Shown one piece after another: positions 10,960-19,527 of a stretch of DNA of 64,000 bases; positions within the stretch are counted from its first letter, which is position 1; every line of letters starts with the position of its first letter. The stretch is taken from positions 31,969,970-32,033,969 of the forward strand of contig OX465589.1 of NCBI GenBank assembly GCA_950022655.1, given 5' to 3'. The stretch comes from Alentia gelatinosa. Lineage: Eukaryota > Annelida > Polychaeta > Phyllodocida > Polynoidae. Below the pieces are notes generated by a model. The model had not been told where the DNA came from. It saw only the letters and a list, made by a program, of their open reading frames with translations, and did no database searches. The position numbers and the translations under genes are program-made.

Positions 10960-12084
10960 ATGCCGAACACGAGGAATACGCCCGTGGCGAGCACGTCTCA
11001 GGAACCTCAGGCGGCCGCAGGCTCCGAGGCCACGGCCAGAGGTACGACTCAGGCGTCGAACGACCACGTGGACTCAGTGACGGAAAATGGATCGACGGTC
11101 AAGACGTCGAGAATAACGGCCCTGGAGGGGAACGTCGCCTTGATACTCGAGGCGATAAAAGGTCTACAACGGGCGAAATCTCCATCTAGGGCATCTCAGC
11201 CGGCGACCTTTAGGGAGGCCACCGTCGCGGAGGACCGGACCAGGGAATGGGCAAACGACCAAGCATCACGTCTCCCGGCCCCCCGTCAGCTTCGCGACCG
11301 ATACCTCCCAGACGAGCTGCTACAGAAAGAACTCGACCGTGAGGGACTACGACACGACCGCATGGCCGGTAGGTTTACTTCAGATCTTCACACCGTTAAA
11401 TTGCTGTCGAAACCATATATGTATGTGGAACGCGAGGGCCTCTTCACCGTGAATCAGAGGCTCGAGGTCAGAGGCACGCTCGGTCCGATGGAGTATGTAA
11501 GCGCGTTTCTGGTTATGATGGAGGACCACCGGGCCGTCCCAGAGGAGGACAGGAGGGACATGTATCGCCACCTGTCCCAGGTATCGATAGATGCCCAGAC
11601 CCGGCCGTGGGCCGCAGTGAGGCGTTGGTCCCAGTACGTGTTCGACCAGGTCGAGGCCGGTAGGATTTACTGGTCCGACCACGTGCGAATACAGGACGAG
11701 CGTGTCCGTCTCGCGATGACGGCAACCACAACGGTGCACGACGGCCAAGACGCGGGAAAGACCGGAGGACGCGAGCTGCCGTGCCGGGCATTTAACTCGG
11801 AGAGGGGCTGCCGCCAACGGAACGGCCACCAAGATGGCGGAATTAAATGGGTGCACGTGTGCTCATTTTGTGATTCCGTTGGCAGGATGTGCACGCACTC
11901 CATACACGCGTGCAACAGGAAGCTGTTGTACGGTGGCGGGTATGAGAGTGCTGCACCAACACCTGCACCTGCCCCACGCCGGATGCCCCAGGCCGGACAC
12001 ACCATGCGCACCACCGACCTCTCAGGAGTGCAGAAACAACACCCAACGGCTTCAAAAAACGGACCGGACGCGCCCCGCGAGTGA
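10960..12084 (+). CDS. gag: Gag-like nucleocapsid protein of the retrotransposon (374 aa)
   Basis: Probable RNA-binding structural protein. The start is the ATG at 10960, with A at -3. Residues 1-50 are Ser/Thr/Ala-rich and look disordered; about 51-73 could form a helix or short coiled coil; about 110-250 is a predicted globular part. A zinc-binding cluster follows: C275, C284, H290, H299, C301, C304, C311, H313, H316, C318, including the stretch CRAFNSERGC. Such a late FN-x-C / H-x-C-x2-C / C-x-H cluster is typical of Gag proteins in DIRS-order elements. The tail is Pro/Ala-rich. The frame stops with TGA at 12082-12084, inside the overlap with the RT frame and just after a -1 frameshift signal at 12054-12095, so some ribosomes should make a Gag-RT fusion. 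The frame is intact. Confidence 0.85.
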   Translation: MPNTRNTPVASTSQEPQAAAGSEATARGTTQASNDHVDSVTENGSTVKTSRITALEGNVALILEAIKGLQRAKSPSRASQPATFREATVAEDRTREWANDQASRLPAPRQLRDRYLPDELLQKELDREGLRHDRMAGRFTSDLHTVKLLSKPYMYVEREGLFTVNQRLEVRGTLGPMEYVSAFLVMMEDHRAVPEEDRRDMYRHLSQVSIDAQTRPWAAVRRWSQYVFDQVEAGRIYWSDHVRIQDERVRLAMTATTTVHDGQDAGKTGGRELPCRAFNSERGCRQRNGHQDGGIKWVHVCSFCDSVGRMCTHSIHACNRKLLYGGGYESAAPTPAPAPRRMPQAGHTMRTTDLSGVQKQHPTASKNGPDAPRE

Positions 12085-12095
12085 GTGTGGCGCGT
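12054..12095 (+). promoter_or_regulatory. Programmed -1 ribosomal frameshift signal (gag to RT)
   Basis: AAAAAAC at 12054-12060 reads as A_AAA_AAC in the Gag frame (Lys 12055-12057, Asn 12058-12060), a classical slippery heptamer. A 7-nt spacer (12061-12067) follows. Then comes a GC-rich hairpin: ACGCGCC (12068-12074) pairs with GGCGCGT (12089-12095), and after a C-U mismatch three more inner pairs can form around a 6-nt loop. The RT frame is the -1 frame, is open from 11946, and has no ATG before 12282. All three parts of a standard signal are therefore in place and in the right phase, 21 nt before the gag stop codon. The function is inferred, not shown. Confidence 0.8.
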
Positions 12096-13934
12096 GTAAC
12101 ACCCCTCGCTCCCGGTACGAGTGCACTCAGCGAGGGCGACCCGGTCAAGGAGTGCACCACCCGTGACGTAACACCCCACGTGACCACAACACCGCGTGCC
12201 GAGCACGTGGGGGACGCACACAAGCAAACAACCCCGCCCCCTCAGGAATACACTCCCGTGTATAGGGGCGACGGCGGGGATATGGAGCAATTGGCTCGGC
12301 AATTGCCCCGGGAGGATGGCAACGATAACCCACGAATCGACTTCGCTGCCGTTAGGGAGTTCTGCGAGACCGGAATACCCGCTCCCGGGGTACGGACCGA
12401 CCCCGGCACGTTCGCCGGACATAGGCGGGCCCTCTGGCCCCACTTCTCCGCCCCCGGGCCGCCGGCGCACGCCGACATCTACGATCGGGTGCGGCGCACG
12501 GGAATGCCCAACGCCCTCGGGGCCCGGATCGAGATCCCCACCGATCTCAACATACCAGCCTGGACCCGCTACCTCGCGGCTATACCCGGGAAGGAGGAAC
12601 TCACGGATTTCATTAGATTCGGGTTTCCCCTCGGGTACGCCGGGCCGGTTACCGACACGCGGGGAGTGCCCAACCACCCCAGTGCCTCGGGGTACCCGGA
12701 CCAGATAGCCAGGTTCATCGACAAGGAGAAAGGGTATTCAAACCTTATGGGTCCGTTCGAGGACCCGCCCTTTCAGCCTTGGTGTCACGTGTCGCCGTTA
12801 ATGACACGGGAAAAGAGGGGTACGTCTGATAGGCGCGTGATCACGGATATGACGTACCCCAAGGAATCCAGCGTTAACGACTATATCGTCAAAAACTCTG
12901 TCTACGGTGAAGAGAGAGAACACGGCCTCCCGACCGTGGATGGTTTCGTCGGCCGCCTGGTGGCCTCGGGGCCGGGGAGTTATATGTCCACCATCGACAT
13001 CGCACGGGCATATAAGAACTTCCGGTGCGACCCCCTCGACTGGCCTCTGCTCTGCTTCGCGTGGGGGGAGGGGTACTACTGTGATACGGCCATGCCGTTT
13101 GGTGCCCGGGCCTCCTCCTACCACATGCAGTGCGTAGCAGATGCCATCGTCAAGATACTTGACCGGAAGGGGGTCGATGCCGCGATGTACCTGGACGATC
13201 TTATAATCCTCTCCCCGATGGCCGAGAAGGCGGCCGCCGACTTCGAGACAGCGCGGGAGCTCTTCAGAGAACTGGGCCTCCCCGAGGCCAGGGAAAAGGC
13301 GCAGCCCCCGAGCCGGGCTGTAACGTGGCTAGGGATACTCATAAACTCAGTGGATATGTCCCTCAGTATCCCACGGGACAAACTACGGGACGTGCGGGAA
13401 CACGTGAGGGCCGTCTCAGCCAAACGCTCGCTGACGAAATGCCAACTACAGTCGGTCCTCGGTCGGGTCCTCCACGTGGCGAAGTGTATACGCCCGGCCC
13501 GACCGTTCGTCAGCAAGCTGCTCGAGGCCCTCCGGGGCATGGCCGGATACTATATCAACGTCAACTCGGAGATGCGGCAGGACCTCCAGTGGTTCCTGCG
13601 GTTCGCCGAGGGATGGAACGGCCATGCCCTGATACCTCGAGGGCCTCCCACCAAATGCATCATAGTGGACGCGTGCCTGAGTGGAGTAGGGGGCATGGAT
13701 GGGAGATACTACTATTGCGGTAGGGTCTGCCCCGTCGAGGACCCCGTGGACTGTATCGCCGAGCTCGAGGCCCTCAATACGGTCTACGCAATGTGTACCT
13801 TCCTCACGGATCGCGACCGAGGGACTCGTGTGGAAGTGTACTGCGATAACATGGGTACAGTCCAGGCACTGAGGTCGGGGCGTGCCAGGAATCCGGTCCT
13901 CGCCGAGTGTGCCCGCCAGGCATGGACAGTATAA
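12060..13934 (+). CDS. pol: Reverse transcriptase / RNase H, C-terminally interrupted
   Basis: Copies element RNA into DNA. The start shown is the first codon after the proposed -1 shift; the frame is open from 11946 and the first ATG is only at 12282, so expression as a Gag fusion is likeliest. Numbering from 12081, the RT palm shows KRGTSDRRVI (245-254) and SVND (264-267), motif A ID at D306, motif B MPFGARASS (338-346), and motif C YLDD (370-373). RNase H follows with D530 (IIVD), E561/E563 and D589 (YCDN). The sequence resembles DIRS-order RTs more than LTR or LINE types. The frame stops at TAA 13932-13934, before the last RNase H motif, which lies further on in the same frame after a second stop. 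Confidence 0.88.
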   Translation, partial: RTGRAPRVSVARVTPLAPGTSALSEGDPVKECTTRDVTPHVTTTPRAEHVGDAHKQTTPPPQEYTPVYRGDGGDMEQLARQLPREDGNDNPRIDFAAVREFCETGIPAPGVRTDPGTFAGHRRALWPHFSAPGPPAHADIYDRVRRTGMPNALGARIEIPTDLNIPAWTRYLAAIPGKEELTDFIRFGFPLGYAGPVTDTRGVPNHPSASGYPDQIARFIDKEKGYSNLMGPFEDPPFQPWCHVSPLMTREKRGTSDRRVITDMTYPKESSVNDYIVKNSVYGEEREHGLPTVDGFVGRLVASGPGSYMSTIDIARAYKNFRCDPLDWPLLCFAWGEGYYCDTAMPFGARASSYHMQCVADAIVKILDRKGVDAAMYLDDLIILSPMAEKAAADFETARELFRELGLPEAREKAQPPSRAVTWLGILINSVDMSLSIPRDKLRDVREHVRAVSAKRSLTKCQLQSVLGRVLHVAKCIRPARPFVSKLLEALRGMAGYYINVNSEMRQDLQWFLRFAEGWNGHALIPRGPPTKCIIVDACLSGVGGMDGRYYYCGRVCPVEDPVDCIAELEALNTVYAMCTFLTDRDRGTRVEVYCDNMGTVQALRSGRARNPVLAECARQAWTV

Positions 13935-14042
13935 GCCAGACTCCAGGTGGAGTTCGTGTAAACTCACGTGCCGGGGGTGCTTAACACCGTGGCAGACGCC
14001 CTCAGCCGAGCCCACCTGACCTCGAGGGACTTTGTCACGGCC
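13935..14042 (+). pseudogene. RNase H C-terminal remnant after two in-frame stops
   Basis: Same frame as the RT, after TAA at 13932-13934 and a second TAA at 13959-13961. It contains HVPG (13965-13976) and ADALSR (13992-14009), the conserved end of RNase H in these elements, with the last catalytic Asp at 13995-13997. The domain is thus cut by two nonsense codons 27 nt apart. Either this copy is defective or the end is reached by readthrough. The frame stays open to 15011, but past about 14042 it only shadows the recombinase. Confidence 0.7.
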
Positions 14043-14079
14043 GTTAATTACATAAATTATCATTCTCTGGTTGAAGTGA

Positions 14080-15090
14080 TCCCATGTACACACACCTCTT
14101 TCTACCCCGTTCTCCGTCTCGCCTGCAGATCCGGCGCTACGATCACTCCAGACGAGGGCATCTGCGCGGCAGTGCGAGGCGCGTGCCCCCGGAACGGTCG
14201 TGAACCAGCGGAGTGCCGTCGCGACCTACCTAGCCTTCTGCCGGAGAATGGGGGCGGACCCCCAGAAACCCACAGTGTCCTTCACCACGGCGTACCTAGA
14301 GTACGTCGCGGGCCACGCCCCCTCACCGGCGACGGTCGCGAACCAGCTGTCCCACGTACGGTCGCACCTCCGGCTGACGGGCGGCGATGTCGCGGCAACC
14401 GAGGATTTCCGGGTGAAGCGGGCACTGGATGCCATGAAACGAAACAAGGAGTACCTCCCCAACGTCAAGCCTCCGGTCCCGATGGACGTCTTCAGGGCGG
14501 CCCTCACGGCCCTCACAGACTCCCCGATGCACGTCGGTCTGAGGGCCGCGGTTCTAATCATCTACTTTGCCGCGCTGCGGCAAAGCGAAGTGGCTCCACC
14601 ATCCACGGCGAAGTACGACCCGGCGCGACACCTGTCACGCCGAGACGTGGTCGTCACGCCCGGTCAAGCATCGATCAGGGTGAAGGCGGCGAAAAACATG
14701 CAGAGAGCGGGGGAGGAAAAGACAGTGGTCATACGAGCCTCCCCCGAACCGTCCTCCTGCCCCGTCCGGGCTATACGGACCATGCTCGCGGCCGCACCTA
14801 CGGCCGACCCTACGGCTCCGTTCCTCAGCCTGGCGAACGGAGAGATTCTCACGACCAGGACACTGTCGAGGGAATGGAAATCACTCCTCCGGAAGGCAGG
14901 CCAGCCCCCTACATACACACTGCACAGCCTCCGGAAGGCTGCCGCGACGCAGGCATTCCAGGCCGGTATGCCGGAACTCGCCATACAGCGGTATGGGGGC
15001 TGGAGGTCTAACGCCCATCGGACCTACATCAAAGACACTGATGCCTCCGCAGTCAACCATGCCTTGATCAGGTCCCTAAACAATTCTTAA
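14080..15090 (+). CDS. Tyrosine recombinase (integrase) of the retrotransposon
   Basis: Integrates a circular DNA copy by strand exchange. Catalytic set visible: Arg in ALRQSE (14578-14580), a Lys candidate in the strand after it (around 14680-14700), HSLR with His 14923-14925 and Arg 14932-14934, Trp in GGWR (15001-15003), and the nucleophile Tyr in RTYIK (15025-15027). An N-terminal SAM-like helical part with YLAFCRRMG lies at about 14200-14350. The frame opens after TGA 14077-14079 and has no ATG until 14248. Family-like sequence (APGTVVNQ) already begins near 14180, so the true start is uncertain: it could come by splicing, by frameshift from the RT frame, or from a non-ATG start. A pyrimidine-rich tract ending CTGCAG (to 14128) could be a splice acceptor. 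The stop is TAA at 15088-15090. The catalytic domain is intact. Confidence 0.87.
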   Translation, partial: SHVHTPLSTPFSVSPADPALRSLQTRASARQCEARAPGTVVNQRSAVATYLAFCRRMGADPQKPTVSFTTAYLEYVAGHAPSPATVANQLSHVRSHLRLTGGDVAATEDFRVKRALDAMKRNKEYLPNVKPPVPMDVFRAALTALTDSPMHVGLRAAVLIIYFAALRQSEVAPPSTAKYDPARHLSRRDVVVTPGQASIRVKAAKNMQRAGEEKTVVIRASPEPSSCPVRAIRTMLAAAPTADPTAPFLSLANGEILTTRTLSREWKSLLRKAGQPPTYTLHSLRKAAATQAFQAGMPELAIQRYGGWRSNAHRTYIKDTDASAVNHALIRSLNNS

Positions 15091-15135
15091 TATTTTTTCT
15101 TTTATCCCACCCCCCCTCCTTATATTGGCTCTTGG
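15091..15135 (+). other. Spacer between recombinase and B1
   Basis: 45 bp of T- and C-rich sequence. It contains no gene and does not match the 44-bp A2-B2 spacer closely, although both have runs of CCCACC and TTTTAT. Confidence 0.6.
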
Positions 15136-15389
15136 CTATTTTATTTTCATATACAATTACCTACGTATTTTTCATACTACTGTATTGTATATCATATTTT
15201 ATACTTATATTAATTGACCTTATTATACATGTCAATTACCATTATGTAATATTACTTACCATTCATATCCATATTACATATTAATATGATCGTCCAGTAA
15301 GGTCGACATAATCTTTATTTCATAGAATTCAATAAAATTCTGTGCTCCCAGCCACTGCTTCTCTACTTTAATCCGGGGATAGGGTAATG
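15136..15389 (+). repeat. Split direct repeat B1
   Basis: 254 bp, AT-rich. It matches B2 (15634-15887) except for G at 15344 where B2 has A at 15842. It contains the palindrome CATATTAATATG (15277-15288) and AATAAA (15331-15336), and ends GGGTAATG directly against A2. Confidence 0.92.
15324..15341 (+). promoter_or_regulatory. Polyadenylation-type signal in a hairpin, B1 copy
   Basis: AATAAA at 15331-15336 lies mostly in the loop of a 6-bp stem, AGAATT (15324-15329) and AATTCT (15336-15341). It may be a 3'-end signal for the element RNA; the copy in B2 is at 15822-15839. Not tested. Confidence 0.45.
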
Positions 15390-15397
15390 GTAAACCC
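15382..15397 (+). other. B1-A2 junction, equivalent of the closed-circle junction
   Basis: GGGTAATGGTAAACCC is where the B end meets the A start. It is an imperfect palindrome (GGGT...ACCC around eight central bases), as expected for a tyrosine recombinase site. It shows what the circular integration intermediate would carry, and shares TAATG with the target and with both ends. Confidence 0.65.
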
Positions 15398-15589
15398 ATG
15401 GGCATGGCTCAGGGGTAATCATTGCCTCCCCGGTGTCCCCCTCTACCGCGCCTCACGGGCGCCCCTCCTGCCCCCTCGCGGCACTCACCCACACCACGAG
15501 GTCACGTGGTACAGCCCGGTCCAGGCCCCGGCCTCACTTCTTCTCCACCCGCTCTGCAGTACGCACGTACTACAAGCACTAATTTCGTC
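15390..15589 (+). repeat. Split direct repeat A2
   Basis: 200 bp, identical to A1 (10664-10863) by eye. It joins B1 with no gap, and is followed by a 44-bp spacer and B2. Confidence 0.92.
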
Positions 15590-15633
15590 CCACCCACCCT
15601 CAACCTTCTTTTTATCTTCCTACTCACGTAGGC
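15590..15633 (+). other. Spacer between A2 and B2
   Basis: 44 bp, C- and T-rich, containing no gene. It differs both from the leader after A1 and from the sequence before B1, so the A/B repeat has its own middle. Confidence 0.6.
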
Positions 15634-15887
15634 CTATTTTATTTTCATATACAATTACCTACGTATTTTTCATACTACTGTATTGTATATCATATTTTAT
15701 ACTTATATTAATTGACCTTATTATACATGTCAATTACCATTATGTAATATTACTTACCATTCATATCCATATTACATATTAATATGATCGTCCAGTAAGG
15801 TCGACATAATCTTTATTTCATAGAATTCAATAAAATTCTGTACTCCCAGCCACTGCTTCTCTACTTTAATCCGGGGATAGGGTAATG
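15634..15887 (+). repeat. Split direct repeat B2 (right end)
   Basis: 254 bp, one mismatch to B1. It includes the AATAAA hairpin at 15822-15839 and ends AGGGTAATG at 15887, where the satellite resumes with AGAGACAG. Confidence 0.92.
15822..15839 (+). promoter_or_regulatory. Polyadenylation-type signal in a hairpin, B2 copy
   Basis: Same stem-loop as in B1, with AATAAA at 15829-15834. As the last such signal before the satellite, it is the likelier 3'-end signal of a full-length element transcript. This is inference. Confidence 0.45.
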
Positions 15888-16009
15888 AGAGACAGACTGG
15901 GGCAGGGTTAGACAGAGTCAGGCAGGGTGAGACAGACTCGGGAAGGGTGAGACAATCTCGGGCAGGGTGATGAGAGACAGACTCAGGGAGGGTATGACAG
16001 ACTCGGGCA
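15888..16009. repeat. Satellite unit 6, part right of the retrotransposon
   Basis: The remaining 122 bp of minisatellite of the interrupted unit. It continues exactly where 10663 stopped, with no duplicated or lost host bases. Confidence 0.93.
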
Positions 16010-17768
16010 GGCCTACTTAATTGGTCGCTAGTTTATGCAGCGACCTTGATATTGACTGCACTTGTTACTGATAGATTGGCCATCAACCCCTGTCTGTGCT
16101 GAGCTCCTCACTCTCAGTCGGATAGATTGACGTGCCGTACCGTACGCAGAATTTAACTCACTGTCGCCCAAATTATCATAGCCCAAGACATCTAAGGATG
16201 ATACGTACCAAATGCGGATATTCACTTCCAGTTAGAATTCAGCCATGAGACTTTAACACCAGTTAGGGACACATATAACCTACGATCACCTAAAATATGA
16301 AGAAAATCGGCCAATTAGATCTAACGATATTCGTGTTTGAATCTGGTTGTATCAAATGCTGCTCTGGTGGCCAGTGTAGGCCTACTTAATTGGTCGCTAG
16401 TTTATGCAGCGACCTTGATATTGACTGCACTTGTTACTGATAGATTGGCCATCAACCCCTGTCTGTGCTGAGCTCCTCACTCTCAGTCAAATAGATTGAT
16501 GGGCCTTACCTTACGCAGAATTTAACTGACTGTCGTCCAAATTATCATAGCCCAAGACATCTGAGGATGATGCGTACCAAATGCGGAAATTCACTTCCCG
16601 TTGGAATATGGCCATGAAACTTTAACACCAGTTAGGGACACATATAACCTACGATCACCTAAAATATGAAGAAAATCGGCCGCTTGGATCTAACGACATT
16701 CACGTTTGAATATGGTTGTATCAAATGCTGCTCTGGTGGCCAGTGTACTGACGCTGGGTGACTATGATAAGAACTAACGTTTTAATTGACAGGTCCTGCC
16801 ACCTGGTGTATTATGTGAAACCAGGTTCCTCACTACATTCATAACGCCCTTAACATGCCCTCTTCCTGTCAGACTCAGTGGTCTAGAGGTAGTGTCAGCA
16901 AGGGAAACCTATGGTTGAGAGTTCAATCCCCTTCCATGCAGAGCGGGTTTTTTTTCAAGAGTCATGGGTGAGACAGTTAGGCTGGGTGAGACAGACTCAG
17001 GCAGAGTGAGACAGACTCAGGCAGGGTGAGACAGACTCGGGAAGGGTGAGTTGAGACAGACTCAGGCATGGTGAGACAGACTCTGGCAGGATAATGAGAG
17101 ACAGACTCAGGCTGGGTATAAAAGACACGGGCAGGGCGATATAGGCTTGGGCAGGGTGATGAGAAACAGACTTGGACAATGTGAGACAGACATGGGCAGG
17201 ATAATGTGAGACAAACTGGGGCAGGGTGAGACAGAGTCAGGCAGGGTGAGACAGACTCAGGAAGGGTGAGGTGAGACAGAGTCAGGCAGGGTGAGACAGA
17301 CTTGGGCAGGGTGATGAGAGACAGACTCAGGCAGGGTATGACAGACTTGGGTAGAGCGACATAGACTTGAGCAGAGTGATGAGAGACAGACTGGGGCAGG
17401 GTGAAACAGACTCACACAGGATGAGACAGACTCAGACAGGGTGAGACAGACTCGGGCAGGGTTAGGTAATACAGACTCAGGCAGGGTGAAACAGACTCGG
17501 TCAGGGTGAAGGGAGACAGACAGAGGGAGGGTATAACAGACATGGGCAGTTTCAGGTTAGACAGACTAGGGTAGGTCGAAACAGACTGGGGCAGAGTAAG
17601 TTGAGACAGACGGGGACAGGGTGAGAAAGACATGGGCAGGATAATGAGAGACAGACTGGGGCAGGGTTAGACAGAGTCAGGCAGGGTGAGACAGACTCGG
17701 GAAGGGTGAGACAATCTCGGGCAGGGTGATGAGAGACAGACTCAGGGAGGGTATGACAGACTCGGGCA
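16010..17768. repeat. Satellite unit 7 (alpha-beta, 1759 bp)
   Basis: First full unit right of the element. A box at 16879; beta is GTCAAATAG. It has more private changes than most units, e.g. GGCATGGTG (near 17065), GGCTGGGTA, CGATATAGG, GTGAAACAGACTCAC, GTCGAAACAG and GCAGAGTAAG. Confidence 0.94.
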
Positions 17769-19527
17769 GGCCTACTTAATTGGTCGCTAGTTTATGCAGC
17801 GACCTTGATATTGACTGCACTTGTTACTGATAGATTGGCCATCAACCCCTGTCTGTGCTGAGCTCCTCACTCTCAGTCGGATAGATTGACGTGCCGTACC
17901 GTACGCAGAATTTAACTCACTGTCGCCCAAATTATCATAGCCTAAGACATCTAAGGATGATACGTACCAAATGCGGATATTCACTTCCAGTTAGAATTCA
18001 GCCATGAGACTTTAACACCAGTTAGGGACACATATAACCTACGATCACCTAAAATATGAAGAAAATCGGCCAATTAGATCTAACGATATTCGTGTTTGAA
18101 TCTGGTTGTATCAAATGCTGCTCTGGTGGCCAGTGTAGGCCTACTTAATTGGTCGCTAGTTTATGCAGCGACCTTGATATTGACTGCACTTGTTACTGAT
18201 AGATTGGCCATCAACCCCTGTCTGTGCTGAGCTCCTCACTCTCAGTCGAATAGATTGATGGGCCTTACCTTACGCAGAATTTAACTGACTGTCGTCCAAA
18301 TTATCATAGCCCAAGACATCTGAGGATGATGCGTACCAAATGCGGAAATTCACTTCCCGTTGGAATATGGCCATGAAACTATAAGACCAGTTAGAGACAC
18401 ATATAACCTACGATCACCTTAAATATGAAGAAAATCGGCCGCTTGGATCTAACGACATTCACGTTTGAATATGGTTGTATCAAATGCTGCTCTGGTGGCC
18501 AGTGTACTGACGCTGGGTGACTATGATAAGAACTAACGTTTTAATTGACAGGTCCTGCCACCTGGTGTATTATGTGAAACCAGGTTCCTCACTACATTCA
18601 TAACGCCCTTAACATGCCCTCTTCCTGTCAGACTCAGTGGTCTAGAGGTAGTGTCAGCAAGGGAAACCTATGGTTGAGAGTTCAATCCCCTTCCATGCAG
18701 AGCGAGTTTTTTTTCAAGAGTCATGGGTGAGACAGTTAGGCTGGGTGAGACAGACTCAGGCAGAGTGAGACAGACTCAGGCAGGGTGAGACAGACTCGGG
18801 AAGGGTGAGTTGAGACAGACTCAGGCAGGGTGAGACAGACTCTGGCAGGATGATGAGAGACAGACTCAGGCAGGGTATAAAAGACACGGGCAGGGCGAGA
18901 TAGGCTTGGGCAGGGTGATGAGAAACAGACTTGGACAATGTGAGACAGACATGGGCAGGATAATGTGAGACAAACTGGGGCAGGGTGAGACAGAGTCAGG
19001 CAGGGTGAGACAGACTCAGGAAGGGTGAGGTGAGACAGAGTCAGGCAGGGTGAGACAGACTTGGGCAGGGTGATGAGAGACAGACTCAGGCAGGGTATGA
19101 CAGACTTGGGTAGAGCGACATAGACTTGAGCAGAGTGATGAGAGACAGACTGGGGCAGGGTGAGACAGACTCACACAGGATGAGACAGACTCAGACAGGG
19201 TGAGACAGACTCGGGCAGGGTTAGGTAATACAGACTCAGGCAGGGTGAAACAGACTCGGTCAGGGTGAAGGGAGACAGACAGAGGGAGGGTATAACAGAC
19301 ATGGGCAGTTTCAGGTTAGACAGACTAGGGTAGGTCGAGACAGACTGGGGCAGGGTAAGTTGAGACAGACTGGGACAGGGTGAGAAAGACATGGGCAGGA
19401 TAATGAGAGACAGACTGGGGCAGGGTTAGACAGAGTCAGGCAGGGTGAGACAGACTCGGGAAGGGTGAGACAATCTCGGGCAGGGTGATGAGAGACAGAC
19501 TCAGGGAGGGTATGACAGACTCGGGCA
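17769..19527. repeat. Satellite unit 8 (alpha-beta, 1759 bp)
   Basis: A box at 18638. Private changes include CCTAAGACAT in alpha, CTATAAGACCAGTTAGAGAC in beta (near 18379) and GCGAG before the T run. Confidence 0.94.

Larger units (their letters stand above)
10664..15887 (+). mobile_element. DIRS-order tyrosine-recombinase retrotransposon (Ngaro/PAT-like), 5224 bp
   Basis: Structure A1 (10664-10863) - gag - RT/RNase H - tyrosine recombinase - B1 (15136-15389) - A2 (15390-15589) - B2 (15634-15887): the split direct repeat layout known for PAT and Ngaro elements. A1 and A2 look identical over 200 bp; B1 and B2 differ at one of 254 positions. There are no LTRs, no DDE integrase and no target-site duplication. 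No methyltransferase domain is seen between RNase H and the recombinase, which favours Ngaro over PAT or DIRS1. Coding parts are GC-rich and the B repeats AT-rich, both unlike the satellite. The near-identical repeats suggest recent insertion, but RNase H carries two stop codons. Confidence 0.93.

Noticed and set aside
10649..11080. Open frame through A1 into the start of gag
   Set aside because: It begins in host sequence or at the junction ATG, runs out of frame with gag, and is composition-driven. The part in A2 is identical only because A1 and A2 are copies.
14043..15011. Long open frame in the RT frame overlapping the recombinase
   Set aside because: Gly/Arg/Pro-rich shadow of a GC-rich gene. 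RNase H similarity ends at about 14042, and no known domain is seen after it.
10664..15887. LTR retrotransposon (Gypsy or Copia)
   Set aside because: Repeats are split A/B rather than LTRs, there is no DDE integrase or aspartic protease, there is no target duplication, and a tyrosine recombinase is present.
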